NCBI GenBank assembly: GCA_023426545.1
Contig: JAFAAN010000106.1
Location: 1 to 18,843 of the forward strand
Reading direction: 5' to 3'
From: Pseudomonadota bacterium
GTDB lineage: Bacteria > Myxococcota > Myxococcia > Myxococcales > Myxococcaceae
DNA length: 18,843 bases
Shown: positions 6,981 to 14,093 of the stretch, one piece after another
Position numbering within the stretch: position 1 is the stretch's first letter
Layout of the letters: each line of letters starts with the position of its first letter
The notes under the pieces: model-generated
What the model saw: the letters and a program-made list of their open reading frames with translations, nothing else
What the model was told of the DNA's origin: nothing
Database searches by the model: none
Translations under genes and position numbers: made by a program

Positions 6981-8405
6981 TCACCTGAATACGGCCAGGC
7001 CCTTGCCTGTCTTGTGCGTACCCGACCGAGGGAGCTTCACCGCATTCGACAGGATCAAATCCCTCACCTCGAGCGCCGTCAAGTCAGGGGCACGGCAACG
7101 GTACAGCGCCGCGATACCCGCTACATAAGGCGCTGCCATGCTCGTGCCACTCATTCGCTCGTAGAACGCCTGGTTGTTACAACGACGCTCCGTGCTGGAA
7201 TAGACATTCACACCATAACCCATGATGTCCGGCACGACGCGCCTACCCACGGTGCCACTCGCGGAGAATGTGGCCACGTTACGTGCGAAGTCGACCGCGC
7301 CGACAGCCAGTGACTCCGGAAAGGCGGCTGGATAACCAACCGTGTCGGGGCCACTGTTGCCTGCCGCCACAACTGGGAGGACGTTGCTGTCGAGCAGGCG
7401 ACGAATCATCGTCTGGAGCGCGCGCAGGTTGAGGTTGTAGTCGGCCTCCGAGATGCCGGGCGGCGGCAGCAGCGGGAAGCCGAGCGAGAGGTTGACCACC
7501 GCGGGCCGCGTCGAGTTCTCCGGCCGGCTGAACTGGTGCAGCAGCCACTCCATGCCCGCGGCCACGCGGCCCAGGCTGGTGCGGATGGTCTCCGATTCGA
7601 TGACGGACGCGACGTAGAGGTCCACCTCCGGGGCGACGCCGTGGTGCACACCCGCGGCGATGCCGCACACGTGCGTGCCGTGGCCATCCGGGTCGAAGCC
7701 GCGGATGTCGCGCGCCGGGTTGTGCGGCGAGTTGGGGAAGAGCGACACGTAACGGAACTGGATGACGCGCGCGGCGTGCTCGGGGTGGTCCGCGTCCACG
7801 CCGGTGTCGAGGATGCCGAGCATGACGCCCGCGCCGCGGATGCCCTGGGCGTGGGCCAGCGGGACGCCGGACTCGTCGGGCCACTCGCGCTCCGCCAGCG
7901 AGGACATGCCCCGGTTGCGCGGCCCGGGTTGTCCCGCCGACACGGGGCCGGGGAACGACAGCGGGACGACGTCGGGGATGAACTCGAAGTCGCGCTCCAG
8001 CTCGCCGCGGGCCTCCTTCTCGGTGTGGTCCTCGTAGAAGTGGGCCATGGTGGCGCCGATGAGCGGCATGTACCGGTAGCTGCCCGGCTCCGCGCCCGTC
8101 TGCTCCGCCACCGTCGCGCCCGGCATGGGCGGCGTGGTGGCGTCCGCGCCCCGCGTGCCCCGCGCGGCCTTCGCGCCCCTGCCCTTGCGGCGGCGCTCCT
8201 CCTGCCCGCTGACGGGCGGACGCGGACCGGGCAGCGTGGCCGAGCGCAGGCCGAGCGCGGAGAGCGTGTCCGGCGCCTTGTGCGCCACCGTGAAGCGCAG
8301 CGCCGTGGTGCGCGGCAGCACGCGCTCACCCTGCTCCGTGCCGCGAGGACCCACGCGCGCCTGCGTCTCGATGGACTCCTTTGGAACCAACAGGTAGGAC
8401 TTCAT
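6981..8405 (-). CDS. S8 (subtilisin) family serine peptidase, no signal peptide
   Basis: A 474-aa subtilase. The catalytic triad is visible: Asp200 in ILDTGVDADHPEH, His242 in DGHGTHVCGIAAG and Ser422 in SGTSMAAPYVAG; the oxyanion Asn350 lies in VAAGNSGPD. The ATG at 8405 is preceded by AAGGAG at 10 bases; the alternative ATG at 8447 has no Shine-Dalgarno. The N-terminus (MKSYLLVPKES) is not a Sec signal. Residues 1-190 are an N-terminal extension holding a strand-rich part (1-60), a basic low-complexity linker (62-95) and an acidic part (about 120-150). The protein ends directly after the protease domain, with no C-terminal anchor. It is probably cytoplasmic or exported by a non-Sec route. 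The companion gene downstream may act as a trans propeptide. Confidence 0.9.
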   Translation of the reverse strand: MKSYLLVPKESIETQARVGPRGTEQGERVLPRTTALRFTVAHKAPDTLSALGLRSATLPGPRPPVSGQEERRRKGRGAKAARGTRGADATTPPMPGATVAEQTGAEPGSYRYMPLIGATMAHFYEDHTEKEARGELERDFEFIPDVVPLSFPGPVSAGQPGPRNRGMSSLAEREWPDESGVPLAHAQGIRGAGVMLGILDTGVDADHPEHAARVIQFRYVSLFPNSPHNPARDIRGFDPDGHGTHVCGIAAGVHHGVAPEVDLYVASVIESETIRTSLGRVAAGMEWLLHQFSRPENSTRPAVVNLSLGFPLLPPPGISEADYNLNLRALQTMIRRLLDSNVLPVVAAGNSGPDTVGYPAAFPESLAVGAVDFARNVATFSASGTVGRRVVPDIMGYGVNVYSSTERRCNNQAFYERMSGTSMAAPYVAGIAALYRCRAPDLTALEVRDLILSNAVKLPRSGTHKTGKGLAVFR

Positions 8406-8731
8406 GAGTTGTGTGCTCCTTGAACCACCGTGCAACACCAGACGCATGCGGCAAGGGCGTCCAGCACCAGGTCAGCGCCCTTCGCGTGCGGAGCCTCTCG
8501 CGTGCGACGGGGGCGATGGGGACGCGCTCGTGGCCGCGCGCCCTCGACAGGGAGGGCCCGACAGCGCGCCTTCCGCGCCGCGTGCCCGTGACGGGCTCCC
8601 ACCGGGACCTCCAGGCCGGCGGGTGAGTCCATGGCGTCCTCCGGAGGCTGCGGATGGCGCGGCCACGAGCACACAAGCCCCGTGCGGCCCCGCGCGCCCG
8701 GCACATGGTGACGTCCTCCTCTCGGCGTCAT
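8402..8731 (-). CDS. Doubtful small ORF coupled to the S8 protease start
   Basis: A 109-aa frame starts at an ATG (8731) with a very strong Shine-Dalgarno (GGAGGAAGGAGG, about 6 bases away). It ends in TGA overlapping the protease ATG as ATGA, a layout typical of translational coupling. Against it, the product is Arg/Pro/Ala/His-rich without any recognisable domain, and third-position G/C is only moderate. It could be a real leader protein or a chance frame in the 5' region. Confidence 0.28.
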   Translation of the reverse strand: MTPRGGRHHVPGARGRTGLVCSWPRHPQPPEDAMDSPAGLEVPVGARHGHAARKARCRALPVEGARPRARPHRPRRTREAPHAKGADLVLDALAACVWCCTVVQGAHNS

Positions 8732-8767
8732 GCCTGGCCTCCTTCCTCCGTGGGCCCTGGGTTCCCC

Positions 8768-8795
8768 GTTCGATTGGACAGGAAGGGCCTGACAA
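8768..8795 (-). promoter_or_regulatory. Weak sigma-70-like promoter candidate for the S8 region
   Basis: On the minus strand TTGTCA (8795-8790; five of six to TTGACA), a 16-base spacer and TCGAAC (8773-8768; three of six to TATAAT) lie about 30 bp before the Shine-Dalgarno and ATG at 8731. The -10 element is poor. The position is the main support. Confidence 0.25.
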
Positions 8796-8817
8796 AAAAC
8801 CACGGATTTCCCGCAGT
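8794..8817 (-). terminator. Hairpin plus T-run on the minus strand
   Basis: On the minus strand ACTGCGG, loop GAAAT and CCGTGGT form a 7-bp stem with two wobble pairs, followed by a run of six T. This is the only classic intrinsic terminator shape I see in the window. No gene ends just upstream of it on that strand, so it would end an unannotated transcript or attenuate one from the 8820-9040 interval. Confidence 0.35.
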
Positions 8818-9048
8818 ACACGCACGAATAGGGTAATTCGGTTCTAGCTGGCCTGGCTCGAACGTCCGGAAGTGGGAGCGATTCCCTCCCGGGTACGAGC
8901 GGGGTGCCCGGAGGCACACAGGAGCGGTGTCCTCCAGCCGACCTCGGGCAGGGTGAGGCCGGGAAAGACTCCGCTCCGACAATTGTTCGCCCACATCCCT
9001 CCGCCCGGATTAAGGGTGGGGAGTCTGCTTCTCCTGGAGCCGCCCGAC
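8818..9048. other. Intergenic region upstream of the lgt-like gene
   Basis: No credible gene. An AT-richer patch lies at 8820-8850, and an ACAATTGT palindrome (8979-8986) lies about 65 bp before the start of the downstream gene. TTGTTC (8983-8988) and GATTAA (9008-9013) could be a weak promoter, but their spacing of 19 is long. An open frame runs from 8872 into the lgt-like gene, but its first 59 codons have no Lgt-like sequence. Confidence 0.4.
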
Positions 9049-9855
9049 GTGATTCCCTACTGGCACGCCCCCTCGCTGCAGCTGGGGCCCCTCAAAATCG
9101 AGCCCTTCGGCATCTTCGTCGCGGTGGGCATCCTGCTGGCCGCACGCCTGCTTGGCCGTCAGGCCGAGAAGGAGGGGCTCAACCCGGAACCTCTCGCCGA
9201 CTTCGCGCCCTGGGGCGTGGGCGTCGGTGTCGTCGTGGGTCACTGGGTACACCTGTTCTTCTACCACCCGGAGGAGCTGTCCAAGAGCCCGTTCCAGATA
9301 CTGAAGGTCTGGGACGGCCTGTCCTCGTTCGGCGGGCTCCTGGGCGGCATCCTGGCCGCCGTCGTCTTCTTCAAGGTGCGCAAGCTGCGCTTCTCCGACT
9401 ACGCGGACGCGTTCGCGCTGGGGGTGGCGCCGGGCTGGGCGGTGGCGCGCCTGGGCTGCTTCGCGGTGCATGACCACCCGGGTGTGCCCACCGACTTCTT
9501 CCTCGCGGTGGCCTTCCCCGGCGGCCCCCGGCACGACCTGGGCATGTACGACGCCATGGCGCTCTTCGCCATCACCGGCGTGCTGTACGCGCTGCGCAAC
9601 GCGGGGAAGCTGAAGGGGCGCCTGCTGCCGCTGCTGGCGGTGCTGTACTCCGTGTGCCGCTTCTTCTTCGACTTCCTGCGCGCCACGGACATGTCCTACG
9701 TGGACGCCCGCTACTTCGGCATGACGCCCGCGCAGTACGGCTGCATCGCGCTGTTGCTCTACGGCGCGTGGGGCCTGCTGCGGCGCCGCGAGCCGGGCAC
9801 GGCGTCCCCCCCGCCCTCGGCGCCCAAGAGCACGGGGCCGGTAGGCGCGCGGTAG
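9049..9855 (+). CDS. lgt: Prolipoprotein diacylglyceryl transferase family protein
   Basis: A 268-aa multi-pass inner-membrane enzyme that should move diacylglycerol from phosphatidylglycerol to the lipobox Cys of prolipoproteins. The GTG at 9049 has GGAG nine bases upstream and starts exactly at the family N-terminus (IPYWHAPSLQLGPLKI). Hydrophobic segments lie at about 18-36, 54-72, 91-108, 119-140, 165-182, 191-210 and 228-244. Family landmarks are QILKVWDGLSSFGG (83-96), VARLGCFAVHDHPG (132-145), GVPTDFFLAVAFP, PRHDLGMYDA and the end RYFGMTPAQYG. Arg134 and Arg204 fit the conserved arginines. The E. coli GRLGN Asn position is Cys137 here, the E151 position is Asp142, and the SFHGG His is missing. 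The Pro-rich tail (252-268) is extra. It is either a divergent true Lgt or a paralogue; a second lgt elsewhere would favour the latter. Confidence 0.85.
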   Translation: MIPYWHAPSLQLGPLKIEPFGIFVAVGILLAARLLGRQAEKEGLNPEPLADFAPWGVGVGVVVGHWVHLFFYHPEELSKSPFQILKVWDGLSSFGGLLGGILAAVVFFKVRKLRFSDYADAFALGVAPGWAVARLGCFAVHDHPGVPTDFFLAVAFPGGPRHDLGMYDAMALFAITGVLYALRNAGKLKGRLLPLLAVLYSVCRFFFDFLRATDMSYVDARYFGMTPAQYGCIALLLYGAWGLLRRREPGTASPPPSAPKSTGPVGAR

Positions 9856-9919
9856 GGCGGCGCGGCCCGCCTGGGCGCGGGGCGGTCCACATCCCCGGCC
9901 CGGAGCTCCGGCGTCCCGC

Positions 9920-9935
9920 GCCCGGGCCTCCGGGC
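9920..9935. terminator. Short hairpin between lgt-like and methyltransferase genes
   Basis: GCCCGG, loop GCCT and CCGGGC form a 6-bp stem, followed by CTTCTC. It could end the lgt-like transcript, or partly attenuate read-through into the methyltransferase gene 33 bp on. The support is structural only. Confidence 0.28.
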
Positions 9936-9967
9936 CTTCTCGCCGGGTGGCATGAGGAGGCTGCTGC

Positions 9968-10546
9968 ATGAAGGCGCTCGCGTACGACGCGGTCATGACG
10001 CCCCTGGGCTGGCTGGGACTCAACGCCGCCCGGCGCAAGCTGGTGCGGGGCCTGTCCGGACACGTGCTGGAGGTGGGCACCGGCACGGGCCTGGCGCTGC
10101 CCGGCTATCCGGACGCCGTCACCGAAGTCACCGCCATCGACGTGGATGAAGCGGCGCTCGCGCGCGCCCGGCGGCGGCGGCCGGATGCCCGGCTGCTGTG
10201 CGCGAGCGTCGAGTCCCTGCCCTTCCCCGCCGCCTCCTTCGACGCCGTGGTGTCCAGCCTGGTGTTCTGCAGCGTGGAGGCCCCGGCGCGGGCCCTGGCG
10301 GAGATCTTCCGGGTGCTGCGGCCCGGCGGCGCGCTCCGCATGCTGGAGCACGTGCGCGCGCCGTCGCCCGCGCTGGCTACCATGCAGGACCTGCTCACCC
10401 CCGCCTGGAAGCGGGTCAGCGGCGGGTGCCGGCTGGACCGGGAGACCTTCTTCCTGGTGGAGCGCGCGGGCTTCGACATCGAGCGGCGGGTGCAGCGGCT
10501 CCAGGGCATCAGCGAGCTCATCATCGCCCGGCGCCCGCCGGCCTGA
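9968..10546 (+). CDS. Class I SAM-dependent methyltransferase (Methyltransf_11 type)
   Basis: A 192-aa small soluble methyltransferase. GAGGAGG seven bases before the ATG fixes the start. SAM-binding motif I is VLEVGTGTG (33-41), the acidic residue after strand 2 is Asp58 (AIDVD), motif II is SLPFPAASFDAVVSSLVFC (83-101) and motif III is VLRPGG (116-121). The segment LEHVRAP...MQDLLTPAWKRVSGGCRLDRET (126-160) resembles the phospholipid/METTL7-like branch, so a small lipophilic or thiol substrate is possible, but the substrate cannot be assigned. It lies 112 bp after the lgt-like gene. Its TGA is embedded in a perfect hairpin shared with the convergent sigma factor gene. Confidence 0.9.
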   Translation: MKALAYDAVMTPLGWLGLNAARRKLVRGLSGHVLEVGTGTGLALPGYPDAVTEVTAIDVDEAALARARRRRPDARLLCASVESLPFPAASFDAVVSSLVFCSVEAPARALAEIFRVLRPGGALRMLEHVRAPSPALATMQDLLTPAWKRVSGGCRLDRETFFLVERAGFDIERRVQRLQGISELIIARRPPA

Positions 10547-10560
10547 CGCTCAGGCCGGCG
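10536..10560. terminator. Perfect 11-bp hairpin containing both stop codons
   Basis: CGCCGGCCTGA (10536-10546), loop CGC and TCAGGCCGGCG (10550-10560) pair perfectly. The left arm ends with the TGA of the methyltransferase gene and the right arm begins with the stop of the ECF sigma gene. The two convergent genes therefore share one coding-embedded bidirectional terminator. No T-run is present. Confidence 0.6.
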
Positions 10561-11515
10561 CGGGCATGCGCAGCCCGGCGAGCTTGCGGTCCGTAAGGAC
10601 GGTGTGGACCTGGGCAATGCGCCCGTCCGCGCCGAGCTCCACGCGCAGCACCATCCGGGTGCTCAGCAGCGGGTCTCGCTCCGACGGGGGGTAGACGGCG
10701 ACCACCGCCGGCAGCCCGTTGAGCATCCGCAGCTCCACGGCCACGGCCGGGCCGCGCAGCTCCAGCAGCCGCCGGTAGAGCAGGAACACGCGAGGCAGCC
10801 CCTGCACGGGGACGCGCGCCGCGCGCGCCTGGCCTCCACCATCCGAGAGCGCGCGCACGTCGCTGGCGAGCAGGGACTCCGCCGCCGCCACGTCCCCCGC
10901 CAGGAGCGCGCCCAGGAACCCCTCCAGCGCGGCGCGCGTGCGCGCCTGGAGCTCCCGCGTGGGGAGACAGCGGGCGCGGTCATACGCCGCCATGGCCGCC
11001 CGGGCGCGGTGGTGCACCACCTTCACGTTGTGCTCGCTCATGGCGAGCGCCTCGGCCACCTCGCGCACCGAGTAGTCGAACACGTCGCGCAGCAACAGCA
11101 CCGCCCGCTGCTTCGGCGACAGCGCCTCCAGCGCCAGCAGGAAGGCGAAGGAGACGCTCTCCAGCAGCGCGTAGCGCCCCTCTGTCGAACCGCCTCCCGG
11201 GAACCGCGCCTCCACGCCCGGGGGCGGGAGCTCCTCCTCGCCCGTGTCCAGCGGCGAGGGCAGCCAGGGCCCCACGTAGCCCTCGCGCCTGCGGCGCCGC
11301 AGGAGGTCCCGGGCGAGGTTCACCGCCACCCGCGTCAGCCAGGGGCGCAGCTCCTCCGTGCGCGCGGGCGGCGTGGCCAGGGCGCGCGCGTAGGTCTCCT
11401 GCACCAGGTCGTCCGCGTCCGCCGACACCCCCGTCATGCGGTAGCAGAGCCCCCAGAGGAAGCGCTCATGCCGGCGCGCCGCCTCCGCCAGCCCTCCGTG
11501 CGCGTGGCGCGACAT
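10550..11515 (-). CDS. ECF41-type RNA polymerase sigma factor with SnoaL-like C-terminal domain
   Basis: A 321-aa extracytoplasmic-function sigma factor. Region 2 holds DDLVQETYARAL (35-46) and RPWLTRVAVNLARDLLRRRR (57-76; helix and basic end). Region 4 (about 120-180) holds LSPKQRAVLLLRDVF and the helix-turn-helix VREVAEALAMSEHNVKVVHHRAR. Between them is WLPSPL (84-89), the ECF41 linker motif. The C-terminal 190-321 part is a SnoaL/NTF2-like domain carrying DGGGQ (225-229; family DGGGK) and TDRKLAGL at the end (family NPDKL). In this group the fused domain replaces a separate anti-sigma factor and tunes activity. The ATG at 11515 lies 3 bp after the stop of the oxidoreductase gene, so the two are almost certainly one operon, matching the known ECF41 pairing with oxidoreductase-type partners. 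Confidence 0.92.
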   Translation of the reverse strand: MSRHAHGGLAEAARRHERFLWGLCYRMTGVSADADDLVQETYARALATPPARTEELRPWLTRVAVNLARDLLRRRRREGYVGPWLPSPLDTGEEELPPPGVEARFPGGGSTEGRYALLESVSFAFLLALEALSPKQRAVLLLRDVFDYSVREVAEALAMSEHNVKVVHHRARAAMAAYDRARCLPTRELQARTRAALEGFLGALLAGDVAAAESLLASDVRALSDGGGQARAARVPVQGLPRVFLLYRRLLELRGPAVAVELRMLNGLPAVVAVYPPSERDPLLSTRMVLRVELGADGRIAQVHTVLTDRKLAGLRMPAPA

Positions 11516-11518
11516 GCG

Positions 11519-12814
11519 TCAGCCCCCCGCCGCCCGGCGCTGCGCCGCCTGCTGCCCGGCGAGCAGCGCGCTCGCCGCCGCCTCGGCGCTGGCGAAGGTG
11601 GCATCCGCGAGCGTCCCCTCCGGCCCCACCCAGTCTCCCACCCGGTACAGCCCGCGCACGTGAGGCACCTCCACGGAGGGACGCCCGGAGAGGCCGCCCG
11701 CCTCCGCCGATGGCAGCCAGTTCGACACGAGCAGCGAGGGCCGGTAGCGGCGCGCCACCACCGCCATCCGCCAGCCCGGTTGGAGCACATCCATCACCGC
11801 CTCCAATCGCTCCTCGCTCGCCTCCGGGCCGCCGCCGCCCAGGTATTGCATCACGTGCACCATCGCGCCGCCCTCCGGCGCCAGCTTCGCGACCACCGAG
11901 TGCACGGAGGCATACCAGGGTCCGTCGGCGCCGAGCGCGAACAGGGCGTCCGGGCGGGGCAGCCGGGACAGCCCCAGCTCCAGCGTGGCCGCCCTCACCG
12001 GCACGGCGCGCGCCGCGTCACGGGCCAGGGCCGCGTCACCGGGCAGCAGCTCCGCCGCGTCACCGGGCCCGCCCGCCACCACCACCGCGTCCGCCGCCTG
12101 CTCCACCCCGTCCGCCAGCCGCACGCCCCGCACCTGGGCGCCCGTGGGGTCCAGCAGGACGGCGACCACCTTCGCGGACAGCGCCAGCCGCGCGCCCGCA
12201 TCGCGCGCGCGGGCCTCCAGCGCCGAGACGAGCGTGCTCCACCCGCCATCCACGTAGCGCACGTCCGGCCGGCCCTGGAGCAGCGTCACGGCGACCTCGG
12301 CGCTCAGCGCGTCCATGTCCGCGCAGTATGTCGTCACCCGCGTCAGCGCCATCAGCACGTCGCGCGCGTCCGGGTTCGACAGGTGCTGCTCCACCCACGC
12401 GCGCATCGGCGTGCGCGCCAGCCGCGCCGGGTCCACGCCGCCGAGCCCCGCGAACAGCTTCGCGAACTCCAGCTTTCCCGACAGCCCCAGCGCGTCCGTG
12501 GTCATCATGGAGACGAGCCCCCGCGGCATCGTGTGCAGGCGCCCGCCGCGCAGCAGATAGGAGCCCGCGCCGGGAGCGCCTCCCGTCGGCCTCACCCCCA
12601 GCCCGCCGAGCACGCGCAGCGCCGCGCCCCCCTCGTACAGCGCATGCGCGCCGAGGTTGAAGCGGAAGCCCTCCACGTCCGCCGTCTGTCCCCGGCCGCC
12701 GAGCTGCTTCGAGCGCTCGTACAGCGTCACCGCGAAGCCGCCGCGCGCCAGCAGCGCCGCCGCGGCCAGGCCGCCCAGTCCCCCGCCAATCACCGCCACT
12801 CGAGGTGTCCGCAT
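11519..12814 (-). CDS. NAD(P)/FAD-dependent oxidoreductase (phytoene desaturase / amine oxidase-like)
   Basis: A 431-aa flavoprotein. The ATG at 12814 has GGAGG seven bases upstream; the open frame extends 42 codons further without a start site. The N-terminal dinucleotide fold is RVAVIGGGLGGLAAAALL (5-22), with Glu33 for the ribose and LGGRGQT (38-44), as in CrtI/PPOX-type enzymes. A second FAD-contact segment, VRGLYRVGDWVGPEGTLADA, is at the C-terminus. The substrate (carotenoid, porphyrin, amine or other) cannot be read. It is the first gene of an operon with the ECF41 sigma factor, which in this class usually controls its neighbour, so expression may be autoregulated through the promoter at 12867-12893. 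Confidence 0.88.
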   Translation of the reverse strand: MRTPRVAVIGGGLGGLAAAALLARGGFAVTLYERSKQLGGRGQTADVEGFRFNLGAHALYEGGAALRVLGGLGVRPTGGAPGAGSYLLRGGRLHTMPRGLVSMMTTDALGLSGKLEFAKLFAGLGGVDPARLARTPMRAWVEQHLSNPDARDVLMALTRVTTYCADMDALSAEVAVTLLQGRPDVRYVDGGWSTLVSALEARARDAGARLALSAKVVAVLLDPTGAQVRGVRLADGVEQAADAVVVAGGPGDAAELLPGDAALARDAARAVPVRAATLELGLSRLPRPDALFALGADGPWYASVHSVVAKLAPEGGAMVHVMQYLGGGGPEASEERLEAVMDVLQPGWRMAVVARRYRPSLLVSNWLPSAEAGGLSGRPSVEVPHVRGLYRVGDWVGPEGTLADATFASAEAAASALLAGQQAAQRRAAGG

Positions 12815-12866
12815 CCGATGTCCTCCACCGAAAAGGCCCGGTGAAATTCCGGGCATCCGGCGACAC

Positions 12867-12893
12867 CACGACGACGCGGTGCGAAAGGTTACA
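12867..12893 (-). promoter_or_regulatory. Candidate ECF41-type promoter of the oxidoreductase-sigma operon
   Basis: On the minus strand TGTAACC (12893-12887), a 16-base spacer and CGTG (12870-12867) compare with the ECF41 consensus TGTCACA-N16-CGTC at five of seven and three of four positions. The distance to the ATG at 12814 is about 53 bp. Overlapping CGTC copies exist at shorter, less suitable spacing. Autoregulation is inferred. Confidence 0.35.
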
Positions 12894-13097
12894 CAGCGGA
12901 GAAGGCACGCCCGCCGCCCTCGCGAGAACCTTCCGTCCACGGTGTGTTTTTCGGGCGACTTCGCGCGGCGCCCCCTCTGGAAGCCGGGTCCACACCAACC
13001 CCGCGAGTCGCTTCCATCGAGGCAATGTCAGAGGTAGCCGTAGACTCTTTCGTGCACCGGCGGACTTCCCCGCCGGCGAGCCTCGAGGCATTCACGC

Positions 13098-14039
13098 ATG
13101 AGAAAGCTCCTCGCCGCCCTGCTCGCTCTTCCCGTTCTCACCGCCTGTGGCCCCGCGCCGGAGTCCGACTCGAACGATGTGCAGGTGGCGCCCCTGGGCG
13201 CCGAGGTCGACTCCACCGGGCAGGCGCTGTCCAGCGCGCCCCAGGAGCGCTCCATCCGGCTGCGCACCGGCGTGACGCTGCGCTACGTGGAGCAGGGCGT
13301 GAAGGGGGGAACGGCGGTGGTGTTCCTCCACGGCTTCTCGGACTCACACCACACGTGGGACTTGAACGTGCGCACCTTCCCGCGCAACCACCACGTCTAC
13401 GTTCTGGACCAGCGCGGCCATGGGGACTCGACGCGCCCGGCGTGCTGCTACACGCAGCAGTCCTTCGCCGCGGACGTGGCGGCCTTCCTGGACGCGATGG
13501 GCGAGCGGAGCGCTATCATCGTCGGCCACTCCATGGGCAGCTTCATCGCGCAGCAGGTGGCGCTCGACTTCCCGCGCCACGTGAAGGGGCTGGTGCTGGT
13601 CGGCTCGGCGCCCACCGTCGCCGGCAACCCGGTGGCGCTGGAGCTGAAGTCGCTCGTGGACACGTTCGAGGACACCGTGGACCCTGAGTTCATCCGCGCG
13701 TTCCAGGAGAGCACCTTCGCCCGCGCCGTCCCCGCGTCGTATATCGACAGGCTCGTCTCCGAGAGCAGCAAGGTGCCCGCGCGCGTGTGGCAGGACGCGC
13801 TGGACGGACTGCTCGCGGAGGACCACTCGGCGCAGCTGGGCCGCATCCGCGTGCCGGTGCTCGTCATCGGAGGTGACCAGGACGGCTTCTTCCCCGTCGC
13901 GGAGCAGCGGGCGCTGGCGAACGCGCTGCCGGACGCCGATTTCGTCCTGTACCCAGGCACGGGCCACGCGCCCCACGCGGAGCATCCTCAGCGCTTCAAG
14001 CAGGACGTGACGCGCTTCCTGCGCTCGGTGGCGCGCTAG
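13098..14039 (+). CDS. Lipoprotein alpha/beta-fold hydrolase
   Basis: A 313-aa serine hydrolase anchored by lipid. Residues 1-16 are a signal peptide with lipobox LTAC (Cys17), followed by a Ser/Pro/Asp-rich tether (18-50). The hydrolase core shows the oxyanion HG (79-80, VVFLHGFSD), DQRGHGDS (104-111), the nucleophile elbow GHSMGS (Ser145), the acid Asp262 in GGDQDGFFP and His290 in GTGHAPHAEHP. The whole triad is intact, so it should be an active esterase, lipase or epoxide-hydrolase-like enzyme on the cell envelope; the substrate is unknown. GAGG lies about 11 bases before the ATG at 13098, a weak site. It is divergent from the oxidoreductase operon across 283 bp, where no further gene is seen. 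It converges on the rhodanese gene. Confidence 0.9.
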   Translation: MRKLLAALLALPVLTACGPAPESDSNDVQVAPLGAEVDSTGQALSSAPQERSIRLRTGVTLRYVEQGVKGGTAVVFLHGFSDSHHTWDLNVRTFPRNHHVYVLDQRGHGDSTRPACCYTQQSFAADVAAFLDAMGERSAIIVGHSMGSFIAQQVALDFPRHVKGLVLVGSAPTVAGNPVALELKSLVDTFEDTVDPEFIRAFQESTFARAVPASYIDRLVSESSKVPARVWQDALDGLLAEDHSAQLGRIRVPVLVIGGDQDGFFPVAEQRALANALPDADFVLYPGTGHAPHAEHPQRFKQDVTRFLRSVAR

Positions 14040-14054
14040 CAGGCAGGCGCGGGC

Positions 14055-14080
14055 GCGCCCGGGGCGGATGGCCCGGGCGC
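14055..14080. terminator. Perfect 9-bp hairpin between convergent genes
   Basis: GCGCCCGGG (14055-14063), an 8-base loop and CCCGGGCGC (14072-14080) form a perfect stem in the 54-bp gap between the hydrolase stop and the rhodanese stop. It is a GC-only stem without a T-run and probably serves both strands. Confidence 0.55.
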
Positions 14081-14093
14081 CGGCCCCGGAGGG

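Noticed and set aside
8326..8706. 126-codon minus-strand frame with a good Shine-Dalgarno
   Set aside because: It runs out of frame into the start of the S8 protease, and the product is Arg-rich without any domain.
8820..8920. Possible tRNA or tmRNA on the minus strand (GTTCGAGCC resembles a T-loop)
   Set aside because: The flanking bases do not pair into a T-stem and no acceptor stem can be formed.
9012..9029. Sigma-54-like GG-N10-GC before the lgt-like gene
   Set aside because: Only the invariant doublets and the -12 side fit; the -24 side is poor, and the start of transcription would fall on top of the Shine-Dalgarno.
10604..12844. 746-codon plus-strand open frame
   Set aside because: Antisense to the ECF41 and oxidoreductase genes. 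It is His/Arg/Gln-rich low complexity typical of shadows in GC-rich DNA.
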